A stretch of 64,000 bases of DNA from Synechococcus sp. PROS-7-1 (GCF_014279795.1 NZ_CP047945.1:516572-580571); one strand, 5' to 3'. Positions 7,146 to 17,302 are shown, numbered from the stretch's first letter. Numbers and translations: made by a program. The notes: generated from the letters alone by a model not told the origin.

Positions 7146-8342
7146 TTAGTAGTCGACTCCGCGTTTGAGATCCACGCCTTGCTCTGCGTAATGCTTGTGG
7201 CAGACCATCTCGGAGTGAACACTGGCGAGGTCGAAATACGCCGGTGGATGTTTGCAACGGCCGGTGATGATCACCTCTGTTTCTGCAGGCTTGCGAAGCA
7301 AGGCCTGAACGATCGGCTCGACCGGTAGAAGCTCGAGATCAACGGTGGGATTGAGTTCATCGAGAATCACCGTTTTGTAAAGCCCGCTGGCGATCGCTGC
7401 ACGGGCGATTTCCCAGGCCCTCTCCGCTTCCACGTAATCGATCGGTTGCTGCTGACCGCGCCAGACGATGGCGTCGCGGCCTGAACGCAGGTGATCCACC
7501 AGATGGGGATAGCTCTCGCGCAATGCTGCGATGGCTGCGTCTTCGGTGTAGCCGCTGCCCCCCTTGAGCCATTGAAGAATGAGCACCCGGTGGCTCTTGT
7601 CCTGGCTGATGCCGCGACCGATGGCCTGCAGGGCTTTACCGAGGGCACTGGTGGATTTGCCCTTCCCTTCACCGGTGTAGATCTCAATCGCTCCCGGTGT
7701 GGTGAAGGGCACCACCGGCTGGTTGTCGTCTGAGGGCCGACGATGGGCACGCATCTCAGAATGCAGGTCGGCGATCTGGATCAGTGGTCTGGGAGCACCA
7801 CGGCCGGTCACGATGATTTCCATCCCCTCCGGGCGGGATGAGAGGGCTTGCACCACATCGTCGATCTCGAGCAGGCCGAGATCGAGAACGGGATTGAGTT
7901 CGTCGAGCACCACGACGGAATACAGGGCGCTGGCAATGGCGCCACGGGCAATGTCCCAGCCCCGTTGCGCCTCCTGCTGATCAAAACGGGTGGCTTCTTC
8001 GGCATTGAAGTAGTCGGCGCGACCCGTGCGCACCTGGTCGATCAGATGGGGAAAACCCTGTTGCAGCGCTTCGATGGCTGCGTCTTCGTCGTATGCCCGT
8101 CCTGGTCCTTTGAGAAATCGCAGGAGCAGAACGCGGGTGCGGCGCTGCTCGCAGATGCCCAGGCCGATCGTGCGCAGCACGACGCCAAGTGCCGCCTGGC
8201 TCTTGCCCTTGCCGTCGCCGTCATAAACGTGCAACTGACCAAGGCTGCGCTCCCTGCTGTCCGCTGCTGTGACGATGCCAATGCCCCGGTTGCTGCGCCG
8301 GCGCGCACCGTCAGAGGTCTCGGATGAGCGTGTTGCGTCCAT
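7146..8342 (-). CDS. Tandem cob(I)yrinic acid a,c-diamide adenosyltransferase (CobO/BtuR duplicated)
   Basis: A 398-residue protein made of two CobO/BtuR-type P-loop domains. Domain 1 (about 30-210) has YDGDGKGKSQAALGVVLR and VVVLDELNPVLDLGLL; domain 2 (about 215-398) has YTGEGKGKSTSALGKALQ and VILDELNPTVDLELL. Only domain 2 ends with the usual GVDY-type tail. A single domain of about 190 residues is the classical enzyme, which transfers adenosine to cobalt in the corrin ring during B12 coenzyme synthesis. Both Walker A motifs look intact, so both halves may bind ATP. It is divergent from larE and convergent with moeB, 3 bases apart. Confidence 0.85.
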   Translation of the reverse strand: MDATRSSETSDGARRRSNRGIGIVTAADSRERSLGQLHVYDGDGKGKSQAALGVVLRTIGLGICEQRRTRVLLLRFLKGPGRAYDEDAAIEALQQGFPHLIDQVRTGRADYFNAEEATRFDQQEAQRGWDIARGAIASALYSVVVLDELNPVLDLGLLEIDDVVQALSSRPEGMEIIVTGRGAPRPLIQIADLHSEMRAHRRPSDDNQPVVPFTTPGAIEIYTGEGKGKSTSALGKALQAIGRGISQDKSHRVLILQWLKGGSGYTEDAAIAALRESYPHLVDHLRSGRDAIVWRGQQQPIDYVEAERAWEIARAAIASGLYKTVILDELNPTVDLELLPVEPIVQALLRKPAETEVIITGRCKHPPAYFDLASVHSEMVCHKHYAEQGVDLKRGVDY

Positions 8343-8402
8343 CGACGTTCAGGAGATGGCGCTGCGTACGATCGGAGCATACTGAGATTCCTGTGTTCTT
8401 CA

Positions 8403-9254
8403 GTGGCCGAAACGCGCTTCCGTCCACTGGAGTCACTGCCTCGGGGCGACGAGGATCGCCTTGAAGCTCTGCGCGGCCTGTTGCGATCAGCAGGAAGCGT
8501 TTGTGTGGCCTACTCAGGCGGAGTGGACAGCACCCTTGTGGCGGCTATTGCTTGTGAACAGTTGGGTGAGCATGCCTTCGCTGTGACCGGTGTGTCTCCA
8601 TCGCTTGCGCCCCATCTATTGGACGAGGCGCGGCTCCAAGCCCGGTGGCTTGCGATCCGTCACCTTGAGGTGGAAACCAGCGAATTGGATGATCCGAACT
8701 ACAGCTCGAATCCAATCGATCGCTGCTTCGCCTGCAAGCGGGAACTGCATCACCACCTCAAAGACATCGCCAGTGCCGCTGAAGGGGCGCTGGTTGTTGA
8801 CGGGGTGAATCTCGATGACCTCGGAGACCATCGGCCCGGCATTGAGGCGGCCCGTCAGGCCGGTGTGCGATCGCCACTGGCCGAGCTGCAGATCGACAAA
8901 GCCACCATCAGGAGACTCTCCAAAGCCCTCGGTTTTCCCTGGTGGGATAAACCGGCTCAACCCTGTCTCGCGTCGCGATTCCCTTACGGGGAGGTGATTA
9001 CGCACCAAAGACTGAAGCTGGTTGGAGCGGCGGAAGCCTTGTTGATAGCCAGGGGATTTCCGCGCGTCCGCGTCCGCTGTCAGGGGCTTGCGGCTCGCAT
9101 TGAAGTGCCTTCCACCAGCCTCGGAGACTTTCTCAATGAGCCGATGCGCAGTGAACTTGTTCAGGAGTTCTTCGCCCTGGGGTTCACCTCGGTCAGCGTT
9201 GATCTTGAGGGGCTGGTGAGTGGAAAACTCAATCGCATGTCGACCATGCGCTGA
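8403..9254 (+). CDS. larE: ATP-dependent sacrificial sulfur transferase LarE
   Basis: A 283-residue PP-loop enzyme. The pyrophosphatase loop VAYSGGVDSTLVAAIA lies near residues 37-52. The family motif DRCFACKREL follows, and PCLASRFPYGE (about 191) holds the cysteine that in Lactobacillus LarE gives up its sulfur to make the nickel-pincer nucleotide cofactor. LarE normally acts with LarB and LarC to mature lactate racemase-type enzymes; neither partner nor LarA is visible here. The start is a GTG at 8403. Many cyanobacteria carry LarE-like proteins with an unproven substrate, so sulfur transfer is well supported but the final product is not. Confidence 0.88.
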   Translation: MAETRFRPLESLPRGDEDRLEALRGLLRSAGSVCVAYSGGVDSTLVAAIACEQLGEHAFAVTGVSPSLAPHLLDEARLQARWLAIRHLEVETSELDDPNYSSNPIDRCFACKRELHHHLKDIASAAEGALVVDGVNLDDLGDHRPGIEAARQAGVRSPLAELQIDKATIRRLSKALGFPWWDKPAQPCLASRFPYGEVITHQRLKLVGAAEALLIARGFPRVRVRCQGLAARIEVPSTSLGDFLNEPMRSELVQEFFALGFTSVSVDLEGLVSGKLNRMSTMR

Positions 9255-9290
9255 GGATCCAGGCACCAGCATTCGGTCATTGGGCAGGCC

Positions 9291-9773
9291 TCAACGGGGT
9301 GACCAACCTGGTGTGCGCTCTGTCTCCGCCACAGCTGCCGGGGTTTCTCGTAGGAAGCTGCGCAGCGCATGGTTCATGGCCTTGAGCTCATCGCAGAGGT
9401 GTTGGCAAGCCTTCTCAGGCATGGTGTGATCGCCGCACGTGAACACATCCACAGCGGCATACCCGGTTTCTGGCCAGGTGTGGATGGAGATGTGAGATTC
9501 CGCCAGAAGAGCCAGTCCAGTGACGCCCTGTGGTTCGAATCGATGGGTGATGAGATTGAGAAGAGTGGCACCAGCACGCTTCGCAGCGGTCGTGATGGTG
9601 GTTCTCAGAAAAGCTTCGTCGTCGAGCTTGGTTTTGTCGCAATCGTAAAGCTCGAGAATGCAGTGCTTGCCTACCATGTCGGTGGCACATGCAGTCGGGG
9701 CACTGGAAGGTGTTCGAGTTTGAGCGTCGTCCCATCCCGGGTTGGGATGTAGGCATGACAGGGTCTGCTCCAT
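9291..9773 (-). CDS. speD: S-adenosylmethionine decarboxylase proenzyme
   Basis: SpeD decarboxylates S-adenosylmethionine to supply aminopropyl groups for spermidine; it is a pyruvoyl enzyme made by self-cleavage. The cleavage motif [11 protein letters not shown], with the serine that becomes pyruvoyl, and [12 protein letters not shown], with the conserved Cys and His, are present. The conserved body starts at [14 protein letters not shown] (ATG at 9677, about 128 residues). I annotate the ATG at 9773 because the reading frame continues through a plausible N-terminal tail, but 9677 is a fair alternative. It is convergent with larE. Confidence 0.9.
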   Translation of the reverse strand: MEQTLSCLHPNPGWDDAQTRTPSSAPTACATDMVGKHCILELYDCDKTKLDDEAFLRTTITTAAKRAGATLLNLITHRFEPQGVTGLALLAESHISIHTWPETGYAAVDVFTCGDHTMPEKACQHLCDELKAMNHALRSFLRETPAAVAETERTPGWSPR

Positions 9774-9802
9774 CAGGATGCAAAAGAAAACAGTCATCCA
9801 CT

Positions 9803-10921
9803 TTAGCTGTTTCTCAAGCCGTTTCTCAAATGATCAGCATTGAGAATCTGTGAGCGTTGTCGCCATTCGCCCTCAAAGGCGTCGAGATGGGTGGCACTCA
9901 CAAGACACTGATGGCTGTCACCCACCGCTTCCAGCAAGGCCAGTTGGCGCTGCGGATCCAATTCCGCCAGCACATCGTCCAGCAGCAGGAGCGGCGGATG
10001 GCCGCAGAGCTCTCCCACCAGTTCCAGTTCCGCCAGTTTCAGCGCAAGAACAAGGGTGCGCTGTTGACCTGAGGACCCGAAGCGCCGGGCGACGGTGCCA
10101 TTCAGCAGCATGTCGATCTCGTCCCGATGGGGGCCGACCCGGCAGCTGCCGAGCCGTTCTTCCTCACCGCGTTGGCGGTGCAGCTGCTGTTCGATGGCCA
10201 GTCGCCACGGCTCTTCGGCCTCCTCCCCTTCCAACACGCTCCCTGGGCTGTAGCGGAGCTCCAATTGTTCATGGCCCTGGCTTAAGCGTGACTGCCAGGC
10301 CGCTGCCAGGGGTTCGAGCCGCGACAGAGCCCGGAGTCGGCGCCGGTGAATTCGCGTGCAGACCAGAGCCATCTGAATGTCGAAGCTGTCCAGGAGCGCT
10401 TGGTGTTCGACGCTCGTTCCTCCACCCCCTCGTCTCCAGAACTGGCTGCGCTGGCGCAGGAGGCGGTTGTACCGTCCGATCAGCTCGGCATAGATCGGCT
10501 CCAGTTGCAACACGACCCGATCGAGCCAGTGGCGTCGTAAAGCCGGTTCTCCCCGCACAAGATGAAGATCCAGGGCGCTGAAGCCCACACAGCGCAGGGG
10601 ACCAATCAGATCCATCTGACGCTGGAGCACTTTTCCGTTTCGCCTTGCCTGGCGTCCACCGCGGCGGCGGAGCTCCAGCTCAACTTCGGTGTCGTCCACG
10701 CAGGAGGCCTTCAACAGAGCCCTTGGAGCGTCCCAGTGGATCAGATCCGCATCCTGACTGCTGCGGTGAGAGCGCAAACTCCCCAGCAGTTCTACTGACT
10801 CCAGCAGGTTGGATTTGCCGATGCCGTTGCTGCCGATCACTAGCAAACGTGGCGCTTCGATCTCCAGCTGCAGGTGGCAGTGGTTGCGGAACGCCTGCAG
10901 TTCAAGCCGGAGAAGCCGAAT
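9803..10921 (-). CDS. recF: DNA replication and repair protein RecF
   Basis: RecF is an SMC-like ATPase that loads RecA at single-strand gaps. Visible are the Walker A loop [19 protein letters not shown], the signature region [18 protein letters not shown] and Walker [14 protein letters not shown]. The conserved N-terminal strands [20 protein letters not shown] lie upstream of the first TTG (10846), so translation must begin earlier. An in-frame TAG sits eight codons upstream, and between it and the conserved strands there is no ATG, GTG or TTG. The only near-cognate choices are ATT (10921) or CTG (10924). I end the feature at the ATT. About 372 residues, normal for RecF. Divergent from tRNA-Arg. 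Confidence 0.88.
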   Translation of the reverse strand: MRLLRLELQAFRNHCHLQLEIEAPRLLVIGSNGIGKSNLLESVELLGSLRSHRSSQDADLIHWDAPRALLKASCVDDTEVELELRRRGGRQARRNGKVLQRQMDLIGPLRCVGFSALDLHLVRGEPALRRHWLDRVVLQLEPIYAELIGRYNRLLRQRSQFWRRGGGGTSVEHQALLDSFDIQMALVCTRIHRRRLRALSRLEPLAAAWQSRLSQGHEQLELRYSPGSVLEGEEAEEPWRLAIEQQLHRQRGEEERLGSCRVGPHRDEIDMLLNGTVARRFGSSGQQRTLVLALKLAELELVGELCGHPPLLLLDDVLAELDPQRQLALLEAVGDSHQCLVSATHLDAFEGEWRQRSQILNADHLRNGLRNS

Positions 10922-10983
10922 CAGTCCGGGTGCGACGTGTCGCTAAGGTAACCAAATCGTGGTTGTTCTCCCAACTGCCGCGT

Positions 10984-11057
10984 GGGCATGTAGCTCAGTT
11001 GGATAGAGCATCAGATTCCGGTTCTGAGGGTCGGGGGTTCGAGTCCCTCCATGCTCG
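10984..11057 (+). tRNA. tRNA-Arg(CCG)
   Basis: A full cloverleaf can be drawn. The acceptor GGGCATG pairs with CATGCTC (one G-U), followed by discriminator G; CCA is not encoded. The D-arm has TAGCTCAGTTGGATAGAGCA. The anticodon stem TCAGA/TCTGA closes the loop TTCCGGT, giving anticodon CCG, which reads CGG (Arg). The T-arm loop is TTCGAGT. The 3' end of the opposite-strand GNAT gene runs into it. Confidence 0.95.
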
Positions 11058-11531
11058 TGTTTCGTCAGGCTCCACCAGGGCTCGGAGCCTCAATCCCATG
11101 GTTCGTATTCCTCCTGGATCGAGGATGTATCCATGGGTTTTCAGAGCAGCTAGCGCCTGAGGAGGTGCCGAAATCGAGATGCTGCAGCCTGGAAGATCTC
11201 TGCGCAGAACCGCGAGGGAGCGGTGAACAAGTACGTCAAGCAGATGGACTTGATCCGGCCCCGGCCGCGCTGCGAGGTTCCAGAGGTTGGCATTCAAAGC
11301 CTGATCGGTCGTGGCGCGCACAAACCCAGCAAGCGTGTGATCGTTGTCCAGGATGGTCATGACCCAGAGACTGCGACTTAGGGCGAGTGACCAGCGCTCC
11401 TCTGGATGGATCTGGTCACCACAGGCCTCAAGCAGAGCGTTGATACTGGCTCCATCCGGGATCGAATCAATTGTCAAGGAATATCCCTGCTTGAGGGATG
11501 GCGCAGCGGGCTGTTTTCGGAAGGGAAGCAA
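10995..11531 (-). CDS. GNAT-like N-acetyltransferase, 3' end antisense to tRNA-Arg
   Basis: The 178-residue frame resembles a small GCN5-related acetyltransferase: a central strand WVMTILDNDHTLAGFVRATTD, then LWNLAARPGPDQVHLLDVLVHRSLAVLRR (where acetyl-CoA binding would lie), and a C-terminal ALAALKTHGYI. The acetyl-CoA loop (R/QxxGxG/A) is not clear. The substrate is unknown. The last ~20 residues (WRDSNPRPSEPESDALSN) are translated from the complement of tRNA-Arg, a familiar annotation artefact sequence. Either the protein truly ends inside the tRNA gene, or an ancestral stop was lost. It lies just downstream of ppc, 6 bases apart. Confidence 0.65.
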   Translation of the reverse strand: MLPFRKQPAAPSLKQGYSLTIDSIPDGASINALLEACGDQIHPEERWSLALSRSLWVMTILDNDHTLAGFVRATTDQALNANLWNLAARPGPDQVHLLDVLVHRSLAVLRRDLPGCSISISAPPQALAALKTHGYILDPGGIRTMGLRLRALVEPDETRAWRDSNPRPSEPESDALSN

Positions 11532-11537
11532 GGCGAT

Positions 11538-14500
11538 TCACCCGGTGTTGCGCATGCCTGCTGCGATGCCATTGATCGTGAGAAGAGCACCACGAAGCAG
11601 TTCGCTGCGGCTGTAAGTGCGACCGTCGCCGTCGCTGGGAGATTCGCTCATTGGTGGTTGGCGATTCTGGTCCCGTAATCGGCGCAGCAGGGCGACTTGA
11701 AGAAACCCCAACGGCACGATGGTGCGGTTGCGCAAATCCACGGAGAGCTGAAGGGCTGGATCTGCATCCAGCAGCCGCTCTTGCCCTGTGATCTCTAGAA
11801 CAAGGCGGCGGGTGAGGCTGTATTCCTCGGCAATGGTCGTGTAAATGCCGTCGAACGCGTCGCGGTGATCGGCACTCCCCAGGCTGGTCACGTAGTGACG
11901 GGCCAGATCCAGATCCACCTTGGAAAGGGTCATCTCCACCTTGGAGATGAGCATCCTGAAGAAAGGCCAGCGTTGGTGGAGAGTCCGCAGCAATGACATC
12001 TGGTCGGGGTCGTTCTCAAGCTCTTCGTGCAGGGCTGTGCCCACACCAAACCAGCTGGGAAGCAGAAAGCGGCTTTGGGTCCAGCCAAAAACCCAAGGAA
12101 TTGCCCGCAGGCTGGAGAGATCGCGCGTTCCGGTTTTGCGCCGGGCGGGCCGGCTGGAGATCTGAAGCTTGCTGATCTCCTCGATCGGAGTCACCTGCTC
12201 GAAGAAGGCAACCAGATCTGGGTTGTCGTGCACCAGAGCGCGGTAATGGCGCCGGGAGCAGCGGGCCAGGCGAGCCATCAAATCGTTCCAGCTGGGGGTG
12301 GCATCCAGTTGGTTCGTGACCAGGCTGTTCTGCACGACCGCGGTGGTCACGGTTTCGAGGTTGTAAAGAGCCAACTCAGGGAGGCTGTACTTCGAGGCAA
12401 GGACTTCCCCTTGCTCCGTGATCTTGATACGTCCCTGGAGCGTGCCACTGGGCTGAGCGAGAATCGCCTGGTAAGCAGGTCCTCCCCCTCTGCCGACTGA
12501 ACCACCGCGGCCGTGGAACAGCCTCAGGGCTAGGCCGTTCCTTGCCGCTAGGTCTTGGAGGGCAATCTGTGCTTTATGGATCTCCCAATTGCTGGAGAGG
12601 AAGCCCGAATCCTTGTTGCTGTCGGAATACCCGAGCATCAGCTCTTGGAGAGGTTGGCCTTGGCTGCCAACCCTGGGAAGCAGGTTGCGATAGAGAGGGG
12701 TCTGGAACAGCTGGTCCATCACCTCTGGAGCTCTCTGCAAATCCTCCACGGTTTCGAAGAGAGGAACGACCAGAAGGTCGGCATGGCCTGCAGAAGGTTC
12801 CACAAGCCCCGCCTCCTTCGCCAGGAGAAGCACTTCGAGCAGATCCGAAACGCTATGACTCATTGAGATCACATAGGTCCGGCAGATTCGACTGCCAAAT
12901 TCATCCTGGAGCCGATGCAGCGTCCGGAAGACATCAACCGTTTCTTCCGTCGTGGGTGACCAGCTCACGGAGGGTGGGATCAGGGGGCGGCGGGTTTGCA
13001 GTTCCTGAAGCAGCCAGTTCACGCGTTCTTGTTCATTCAGATCCCCGTAGGCCTGGTCGGGGTTGAGATAGCGGCTTACTTCATCCAAGGCATCGCTGTG
13101 GCGGGTGCTCTCTTGGCGGATGTCCAAGCCGGCAAGGCAAAAACCGAAAATATGCACCTGGGTGAGCAGGGTGTCGAGGGGCTCGCAGGTGAGGTCCGTA
13201 CTGACCAAGCTCGTGCGAATCAGCTCAAGGTCACTGCGGAACTCAGCCACGGAGCCGTAGTGAAGCGATTCACTTTGAGGTGCCTGGGGGTTGGAGCTCA
13301 CCAGTCCATCCGCTGGGGCACGCCAGCCGGCATCCGCCAGCTGCTGATTGCGGATCTGCGTGAGGCGCAGCCGCTCAAGCACAAAACTCAGCTTCAGTCG
13401 GTAAGGCTCCAAGCGATAGCGGGTGGCACGCTCTTCGTAGACCTCAGGAAACCGCAACCGATCCATTTCCAGAGATTCAAGAAGTGGGGCACTGACCTGG
13501 CTCCACTGCATCGAGATGCTCAGCTGGTCTCGAAGCCCCTGAACCGCGCTCACGTAGCGCTCCAGCATCAGCTGGCGCTGGTAGCAGGCCGTTCGCCAGG
13601 TGATGTCAGTTGTGACTGAAGGATTGCCATCGCGATCGGATCCAACCCAGGAACCGAAGGTGCAGAAGGATGACGGCGGCAGTTGAACATCCGGATAGCT
13701 ACAGGCCAGTGCCGAGGAGAGTCGCCGGCGCAGCTGGGGCATGGCATCGAATAGCACCTGCTGGAAGTAGTGCAGGGCGTAATCAACCTCATCGAGAACC
13801 GAGGGTTTGAACTGATGCAGCTCATCAGTGCGCCACCACAGCCTGATTTCCTCTTCCAGTTGAAGGCGGATCGTTCCAGCTTCAAAGGCGTTGGATTCAG
13901 TTTTGGTTTCAAGCTGCTGCAGCAGGCTCGCGACCCGCCGCTGTTTGTGGCGGACCGTGTGACGGACGATCTCGGTGGGGTGGGCGGTAAAGACCAGGCG
14001 AATATCGAGCTCCTGCAGCAGGGTCTCCAGCTGGGCAGGGGGAACATTCAATCGGCGCAGTCGTTCAAACAGTTCGCGAAAGGTTGCCGGTTCCGTCTGT
14101 GTCGCCAGGGGCGGTGCGAACGGGTTGATCTGTTCCGCCATGTCCTGGGAGCGGACGATGCTCTCCAGATACCCGTCCTCCTCGATGCGTTGCTCGAGGA
14201 TGTTCACCAATTGGAAATAGAGCGAAAAAGCCCGAGCAGCAGCGATGGCTTCCGACAGGTCCATGTCCCTGATCAGCGACACCAAAGCGTCACTGCTGAT
14301 GGCGTTTCCGTCAGGAAGGACCGGGTCACTGAGTTGTTTCATGCGGAGCAAGCGCTCCGCTTGCTCGGCTGGACACTCGCTGCGCAGAACGGTCTGCCAG
14401 AGGTCCTCGACCAGGGCCAGTCGTTGCTGCAAGAGCTGTCCACCGACAGGCGCCTCGCTGACCGCAGCCCTGGGCTGTTCGCTCTCAGGAGTGACTGCGG

Positions 14501-14543
14501 AGGAGGACGACATTGAAGACCCGCCGGGATCGGAAACCGTCAT
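11538..14543 (-). CDS. ppc: Phosphoenolpyruvate carboxylase
   Basis: PEPC fixes bicarbonate onto phosphoenolpyruvate to form oxaloacetate, replenishing the TCA branch and nitrogen assimilation. The protein is about 1001 residues, the usual cyanobacterial length. Catalytic motifs are intact: [20 protein letters not shown] (catalytic His), [17 protein letters not shown] and [17 protein letters not shown]. The C-terminus ends in RNTG, the anchor of the allosteric site in bacterial PEPC. The N-terminus before residue 30 is Ser/Pro-rich and poorly conserved. It lies directly after gshA; an alternative start at 14549 would overlap the gshA stop by 4 bases, and I prefer the ATG at 14543. Co-transcription with trpE and gshA is likely. 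Confidence 0.97.
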   Translation of the reverse strand: MTVSDPGGSSMSSSSAVTPESEQPRAAVSEAPVGGQLLQQRLALVEDLWQTVLRSECPAEQAERLLRMKQLSDPVLPDGNAISSDALVSLIRDMDLSEAIAAARAFSLYFQLVNILEQRIEEDGYLESIVRSQDMAEQINPFAPPLATQTEPATFRELFERLRRLNVPPAQLETLLQELDIRLVFTAHPTEIVRHTVRHKQRRVASLLQQLETKTESNAFEAGTIRLQLEEEIRLWWRTDELHQFKPSVLDEVDYALHYFQQVLFDAMPQLRRRLSSALACSYPDVQLPPSSFCTFGSWVGSDRDGNPSVTTDITWRTACYQRQLMLERYVSAVQGLRDQLSISMQWSQVSAPLLESLEMDRLRFPEVYEERATRYRLEPYRLKLSFVLERLRLTQIRNQQLADAGWRAPADGLVSSNPQAPQSESLHYGSVAEFRSDLELIRTSLVSTDLTCEPLDTLLTQVHIFGFCLAGLDIRQESTRHSDALDEVSRYLNPDQAYGDLNEQERVNWLLQELQTRRPLIPPSVSWSPTTEETVDVFRTLHRLQDEFGSRICRTYVISMSHSVSDLLEVLLLAKEAGLVEPSAGHADLLVVPLFETVEDLQRAPEVMDQLFQTPLYRNLLPRVGSQGQPLQELMLGYSDSNKDSGFLSSNWEIHKAQIALQDLAARNGLALRLFHGRGGSVGRGGGPAYQAILAQPSGTLQGRIKITEQGEVLASKYSLPELALYNLETVTTAVVQNSLVTNQLDATPSWNDLMARLARCSRRHYRALVHDNPDLVAFFEQVTPIEEISKLQISSRPARRKTGTRDLSSLRAIPWVFGWTQSRFLLPSWFGVGTALHEELENDPDQMSLLRTLHQRWPFFRMLISKVEMTLSKVDLDLARHYVTSLGSADHRDAFDGIYTTIAEEYSLTRRLVLEITGQERLLDADPALQLSVDLRNRTIVPLGFLQVALLRRLRDQNRQPPMSESPSDGDGRTYSRSELLRGALLTINGIAAGMRNTG

Positions 14544-14545
14544 GA

Positions 14546-15694
14546 TCATCCCAAAGCGTGATGGCCTGGTGCGGAAACACGTGGGGATTCCTCCGCTTCC
14601 ATCGCCTTAATGCTGTTGCTGAGCACGGTTTGGACCGTGCCACCATCCCGAATGCCGGCCAGCCAGCGCATCGCCTGATTTCCCTGATCGAGGATGGTGG
14701 CTAGGGGTTGAAGCTGTTCGCTCAGGTCGAGTTCCGCTGCCAGAGGCTCCACGGATTCCATCACCATCAGCAACCAGTCTCTGCACTGCAGAGGACGGCC
14801 GTCTTCCCAGTGATGGAGGGTGGCCTCCAGGCTTGTCTGCGCTGCTGCTCGGTCATTGTTCAGGCTGAGCTGCTCGAGCTCGTCCAGGCTCAACGCGCTC
14901 CGGGTCATGGGGTCGTGAGCGGAGGGGTCACGCAGGATCTGCTGAACTCTGAGTTCGAGCAGGCTGGTGATCGCCAGCAGATGGGCTGGATCGGTGATCA
15001 GATCACAGATGCGCAGCTCCAGCCGATTGAGTTGATGAGGACGCTCAGGACCGTTGGGGCGCACGGATGTCCAGAGATGGCGAACGTTATGCATGGTCCC
15101 CGCTGCGATTTGCTCCTCTGTCCAGCGAATGAAGTGCTGATGATCCACGAACAATGGGACGCGAGCGGGCGTGAGGGGGAACTGCAGCCAGCGCTGGGAA
15201 TGGGCTCCGGTGACCTCGCCATTGAGAAATGGGGAACTGGCACTGAGGGCGAGCATCAAGGCCGCCTCACAACGAACCAGGCGTAAGGCCTGGAACAGTT
15301 CCTCTGGATTCTCGATGCCGAGGTTGATATGGATGCTGGCTGTGACGACATCCGTGCCGTAGGTGGCTTCAATCAGATCGTGGTAAGGATTTGATGGATC
15401 GGACCGTTCAAACCGTGTTGCATCGCCCAGGCTGAGAGTGCTGCCGGGCAGCAAGGTCAAGTCCCGCGACTGAAGCCACGTCCGCAGGCTGCGTCGTGGC
15501 GCGAGCAGAGCCTCCGTCAGCGGTCCGTAGTTCGATTCCGGAGCTGTGACGTATTCGAGGTTGCGGTGATCCGGCTCCGTGACAAAGCCTTCGAGCTCTT
15601 GTTTGGCGATCGCTGCAATTCCGACGTTGCGACCATCGCGACGACCGGTAAACAGTTCGACCTCAAAGCCTTTGAGTAAGCGATTGTTGGTCAT
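14546..15694 (-). CDS. gshA: Glutamate-cysteine ligase (cyanobacterial type)
   Basis: GshA joins glutamate and cysteine, the first and rate-limiting step of glutathione synthesis. This 382-residue protein matches the cyanobacterial class: it opens [16 protein letters not shown], then [40 protein letters not shown] and [13 protein letters not shown], with the Glu and Asp residues that bind ATP-Mg in this fold. It overlaps trpE upstream by 4 bases (ATGA type), so translation is probably coupled, and abuts ppc downstream. Confidence 0.93.
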   Translation of the reverse strand: MTNNRLLKGFEVELFTGRRDGRNVGIAAIAKQELEGFVTEPDHRNLEYVTAPESNYGPLTEALLAPRRSLRTWLQSRDLTLLPGSTLSLGDATRFERSDPSNPYHDLIEATYGTDVVTASIHINLGIENPEELFQALRLVRCEAALMLALSASSPFLNGEVTGAHSQRWLQFPLTPARVPLFVDHQHFIRWTEEQIAAGTMHNVRHLWTSVRPNGPERPHQLNRLELRICDLITDPAHLLAITSLLELRVQQILRDPSAHDPMTRSALSLDELEQLSLNNDRAAAQTSLEATLHHWEDGRPLQCRDWLLMVMESVEPLAAELDLSEQLQPLATILDQGNQAMRWLAGIRDGGTVQTVLSNSIKAMEAEESPRVSAPGHHALG

Positions 15695-17223
15695 GACCCA
15701 GCGCCCTCAAGGCAGGCCAGTGCGGTCAGCATGCCTCGGGCTTTGTTCAGGGTTTCCTGGTATTCAGCCTCAGGTTTGGAGTCAGCGACGATGCCGGCCC
15801 CGGCCTGAACCTGCAAGGTCCAACCGCCGTCATGGTTAGGCCTGACGACCATCGTGCGGATGGTGATGGCGGTGTTCAAAGCGCCCGCCAGATCCACAGA
15901 CCCATACACACCGGAGTAAGGGCCGCGAGGGTCGGGTTCAAGCTCGTTGATCAGTTGCATCGCCCTGATCTTGGGAGCTCCGCTCACTGTGCCAGCAGGG
16001 AAGGACGCCATCAGCAGATCCCAGATGTCCTGCCCCGGAGCCAGTCGACCCTCCACCTCACTGACGATGTGCATGACATGGGAGTAGCGCTCGATCACCA
16101 TCAGCTCGCGGACTGTCACGGACCCGGGAACGCAGACGCGGCCGAGGTCGTTGCGGCCGAGATCGACAAGCATCACGTGTTCAGCACGTTCTTTGGGATC
16201 GGCGAGCAGTTCCGCTTCCAGGCTCCGATCCTCAAGCTCATTGCGTCCCCGAGGCCTCGTTCCTGCAATCGGCCGCAGCACAGCGCGGATACCCCCTTGA
16301 TCAGGTTCGGCTTTGACCATCACCTCAGGACTGGATCCGATCAGCTGCCAGTCCCCGAAATCGAAGAACGCCATATATGGCGATGGATTCACCATGCGAA
16401 GGCTCCGGTAGAGATCGAGGGGGGGGTGGCGGATCTCCGTTCTGAGTCTCTGGCTGATCACCAGCTGAAAGGCATCTCCGGCGGCGATGTGCTCCCTAGC
16501 CCTGAGCACCGCCTGCTGGAAGTCATCCTGGGTTCGATTACTGGATGTCGAGGGCGTGTCCCCTTGGCTGGGGGTCCAGTTGAGCGGGCGTACAGGGGGA
16601 AGCGGCTCTGCCATCGTTTGCTTCAGGGCCTGAATGCGCTGGATTGCATCGGTCCACGCCGCCTCTGGGTCTTTGAAAGCGTTGTGCTCTCCGGAGAGGT
16701 CGGCATAAGCCACGGCCGTGATCAGGCGTTTCACCTGATCGAAAATGAGGATGCTGTCCATCAGCATCCACAGTCCTTCCGGTGGCCCCTCCCCATCATG
16801 CGAATGGACCGGCACCGAGGGCTCGATCCAGCGGATCAGTTCATAGCCCCACATGCCGTAGAGCTGGCCGAGCGGAGGCAGTCCGGACAGGGTCGCCGGC
16901 TTGTAAGGCGCAAGGCAGTCGCGCAGGTTGTCGAAGGGATTGCCTGAAAACGTCTCTCGGCGCCCATCCCTCCAGATCCGTTGCTGCTGGTTGTTTCTGG
17001 CAGAGAGTGTCCAGAGGGGATTGCAAGCCACCACACTCCAGCGCCCCAGTGTTTCGCCGCCCTCGACGGATTCGAGCAACACTCCAGGGGGATGCCCCTC
17101 GCCCACTTTTAACCAGGTGGTGAGGGGTGTTTCCAGATCTGCCGGCCAGCTGCTGGCCACAGGAATCAACGTGGAGCCTGATGCAACGGCTTCCAGAAAT
17201 GCGGTGCGGTCGGGTGTGAGCAT
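15691..17223 (-). CDS. trpE: Anthranilate synthase component I
   Basis: TrpE converts chorismate to anthranilate, using ammonia supplied by TrpG, at the head of tryptophan synthesis. The 510-residue protein has the N-terminal regulatory half (LLESVEGGETLGRWS, with the LLES tryptophan-feedback motif) and the C-terminal chorismate-binding half: FQLVISQRLRTEI, SPSPYMAFF-like PSPYMAFFDFGD, PIAGTRPRGRN, HVMLVDLGRNDLGRV and FPAGTVSGAPKIRAM. TrpG is not in the window. It is the first gene of a tight trpE-gshA-ppc group and lies 79 bases downstream of psaD. Confidence 0.96.
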   Translation of the reverse strand: MLTPDRTAFLEAVASGSTLIPVASSWPADLETPLTTWLKVGEGHPPGVLLESVEGGETLGRWSVVACNPLWTLSARNNQQQRIWRDGRRETFSGNPFDNLRDCLAPYKPATLSGLPPLGQLYGMWGYELIRWIEPSVPVHSHDGEGPPEGLWMLMDSILIFDQVKRLITAVAYADLSGEHNAFKDPEAAWTDAIQRIQALKQTMAEPLPPVRPLNWTPSQGDTPSTSSNRTQDDFQQAVLRAREHIAAGDAFQLVISQRLRTEIRHPPLDLYRSLRMVNPSPYMAFFDFGDWQLIGSSPEVMVKAEPDQGGIRAVLRPIAGTRPRGRNELEDRSLEAELLADPKERAEHVMLVDLGRNDLGRVCVPGSVTVRELMVIERYSHVMHIVSEVEGRLAPGQDIWDLLMASFPAGTVSGAPKIRAMQLINELEPDPRGPYSGVYGSVDLAGALNTAITIRTMVVRPNHDGGWTLQVQAGAGIVADSKPEAEYQETLNKARGMLTALACLEGAGS

Positions 17224-17257
17224 GAACAGAGATGTCGAACCGACCGCGAGCCATCAT

Positions 17258-17276
17258 GCCGGTCGGAACGACCGGC
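17258..17276 (-). terminator. Possible terminator hairpin after psaD
   Basis: GCCGGTCG (17258-17265) and CGACCGGC (17269-17276) form a perfect 8-bp stem with a 3-nt loop in the gap between the psaD stop and the trpE start. There is no T-run, so it may be only a partial terminator or an RNA-stability element for psaD. Confidence 0.4.
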
Positions 17277-17302
17277 TGGGATGGGACAAGCTTTTCAGCT
17301 GA

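Noticed and set aside
15832-16947. 371-codon plus-strand frame opposite trpE
   Set aside because: trpE motifs are complete on the minus strand; the mirror peptide is His/Arg-rich and unstructured.
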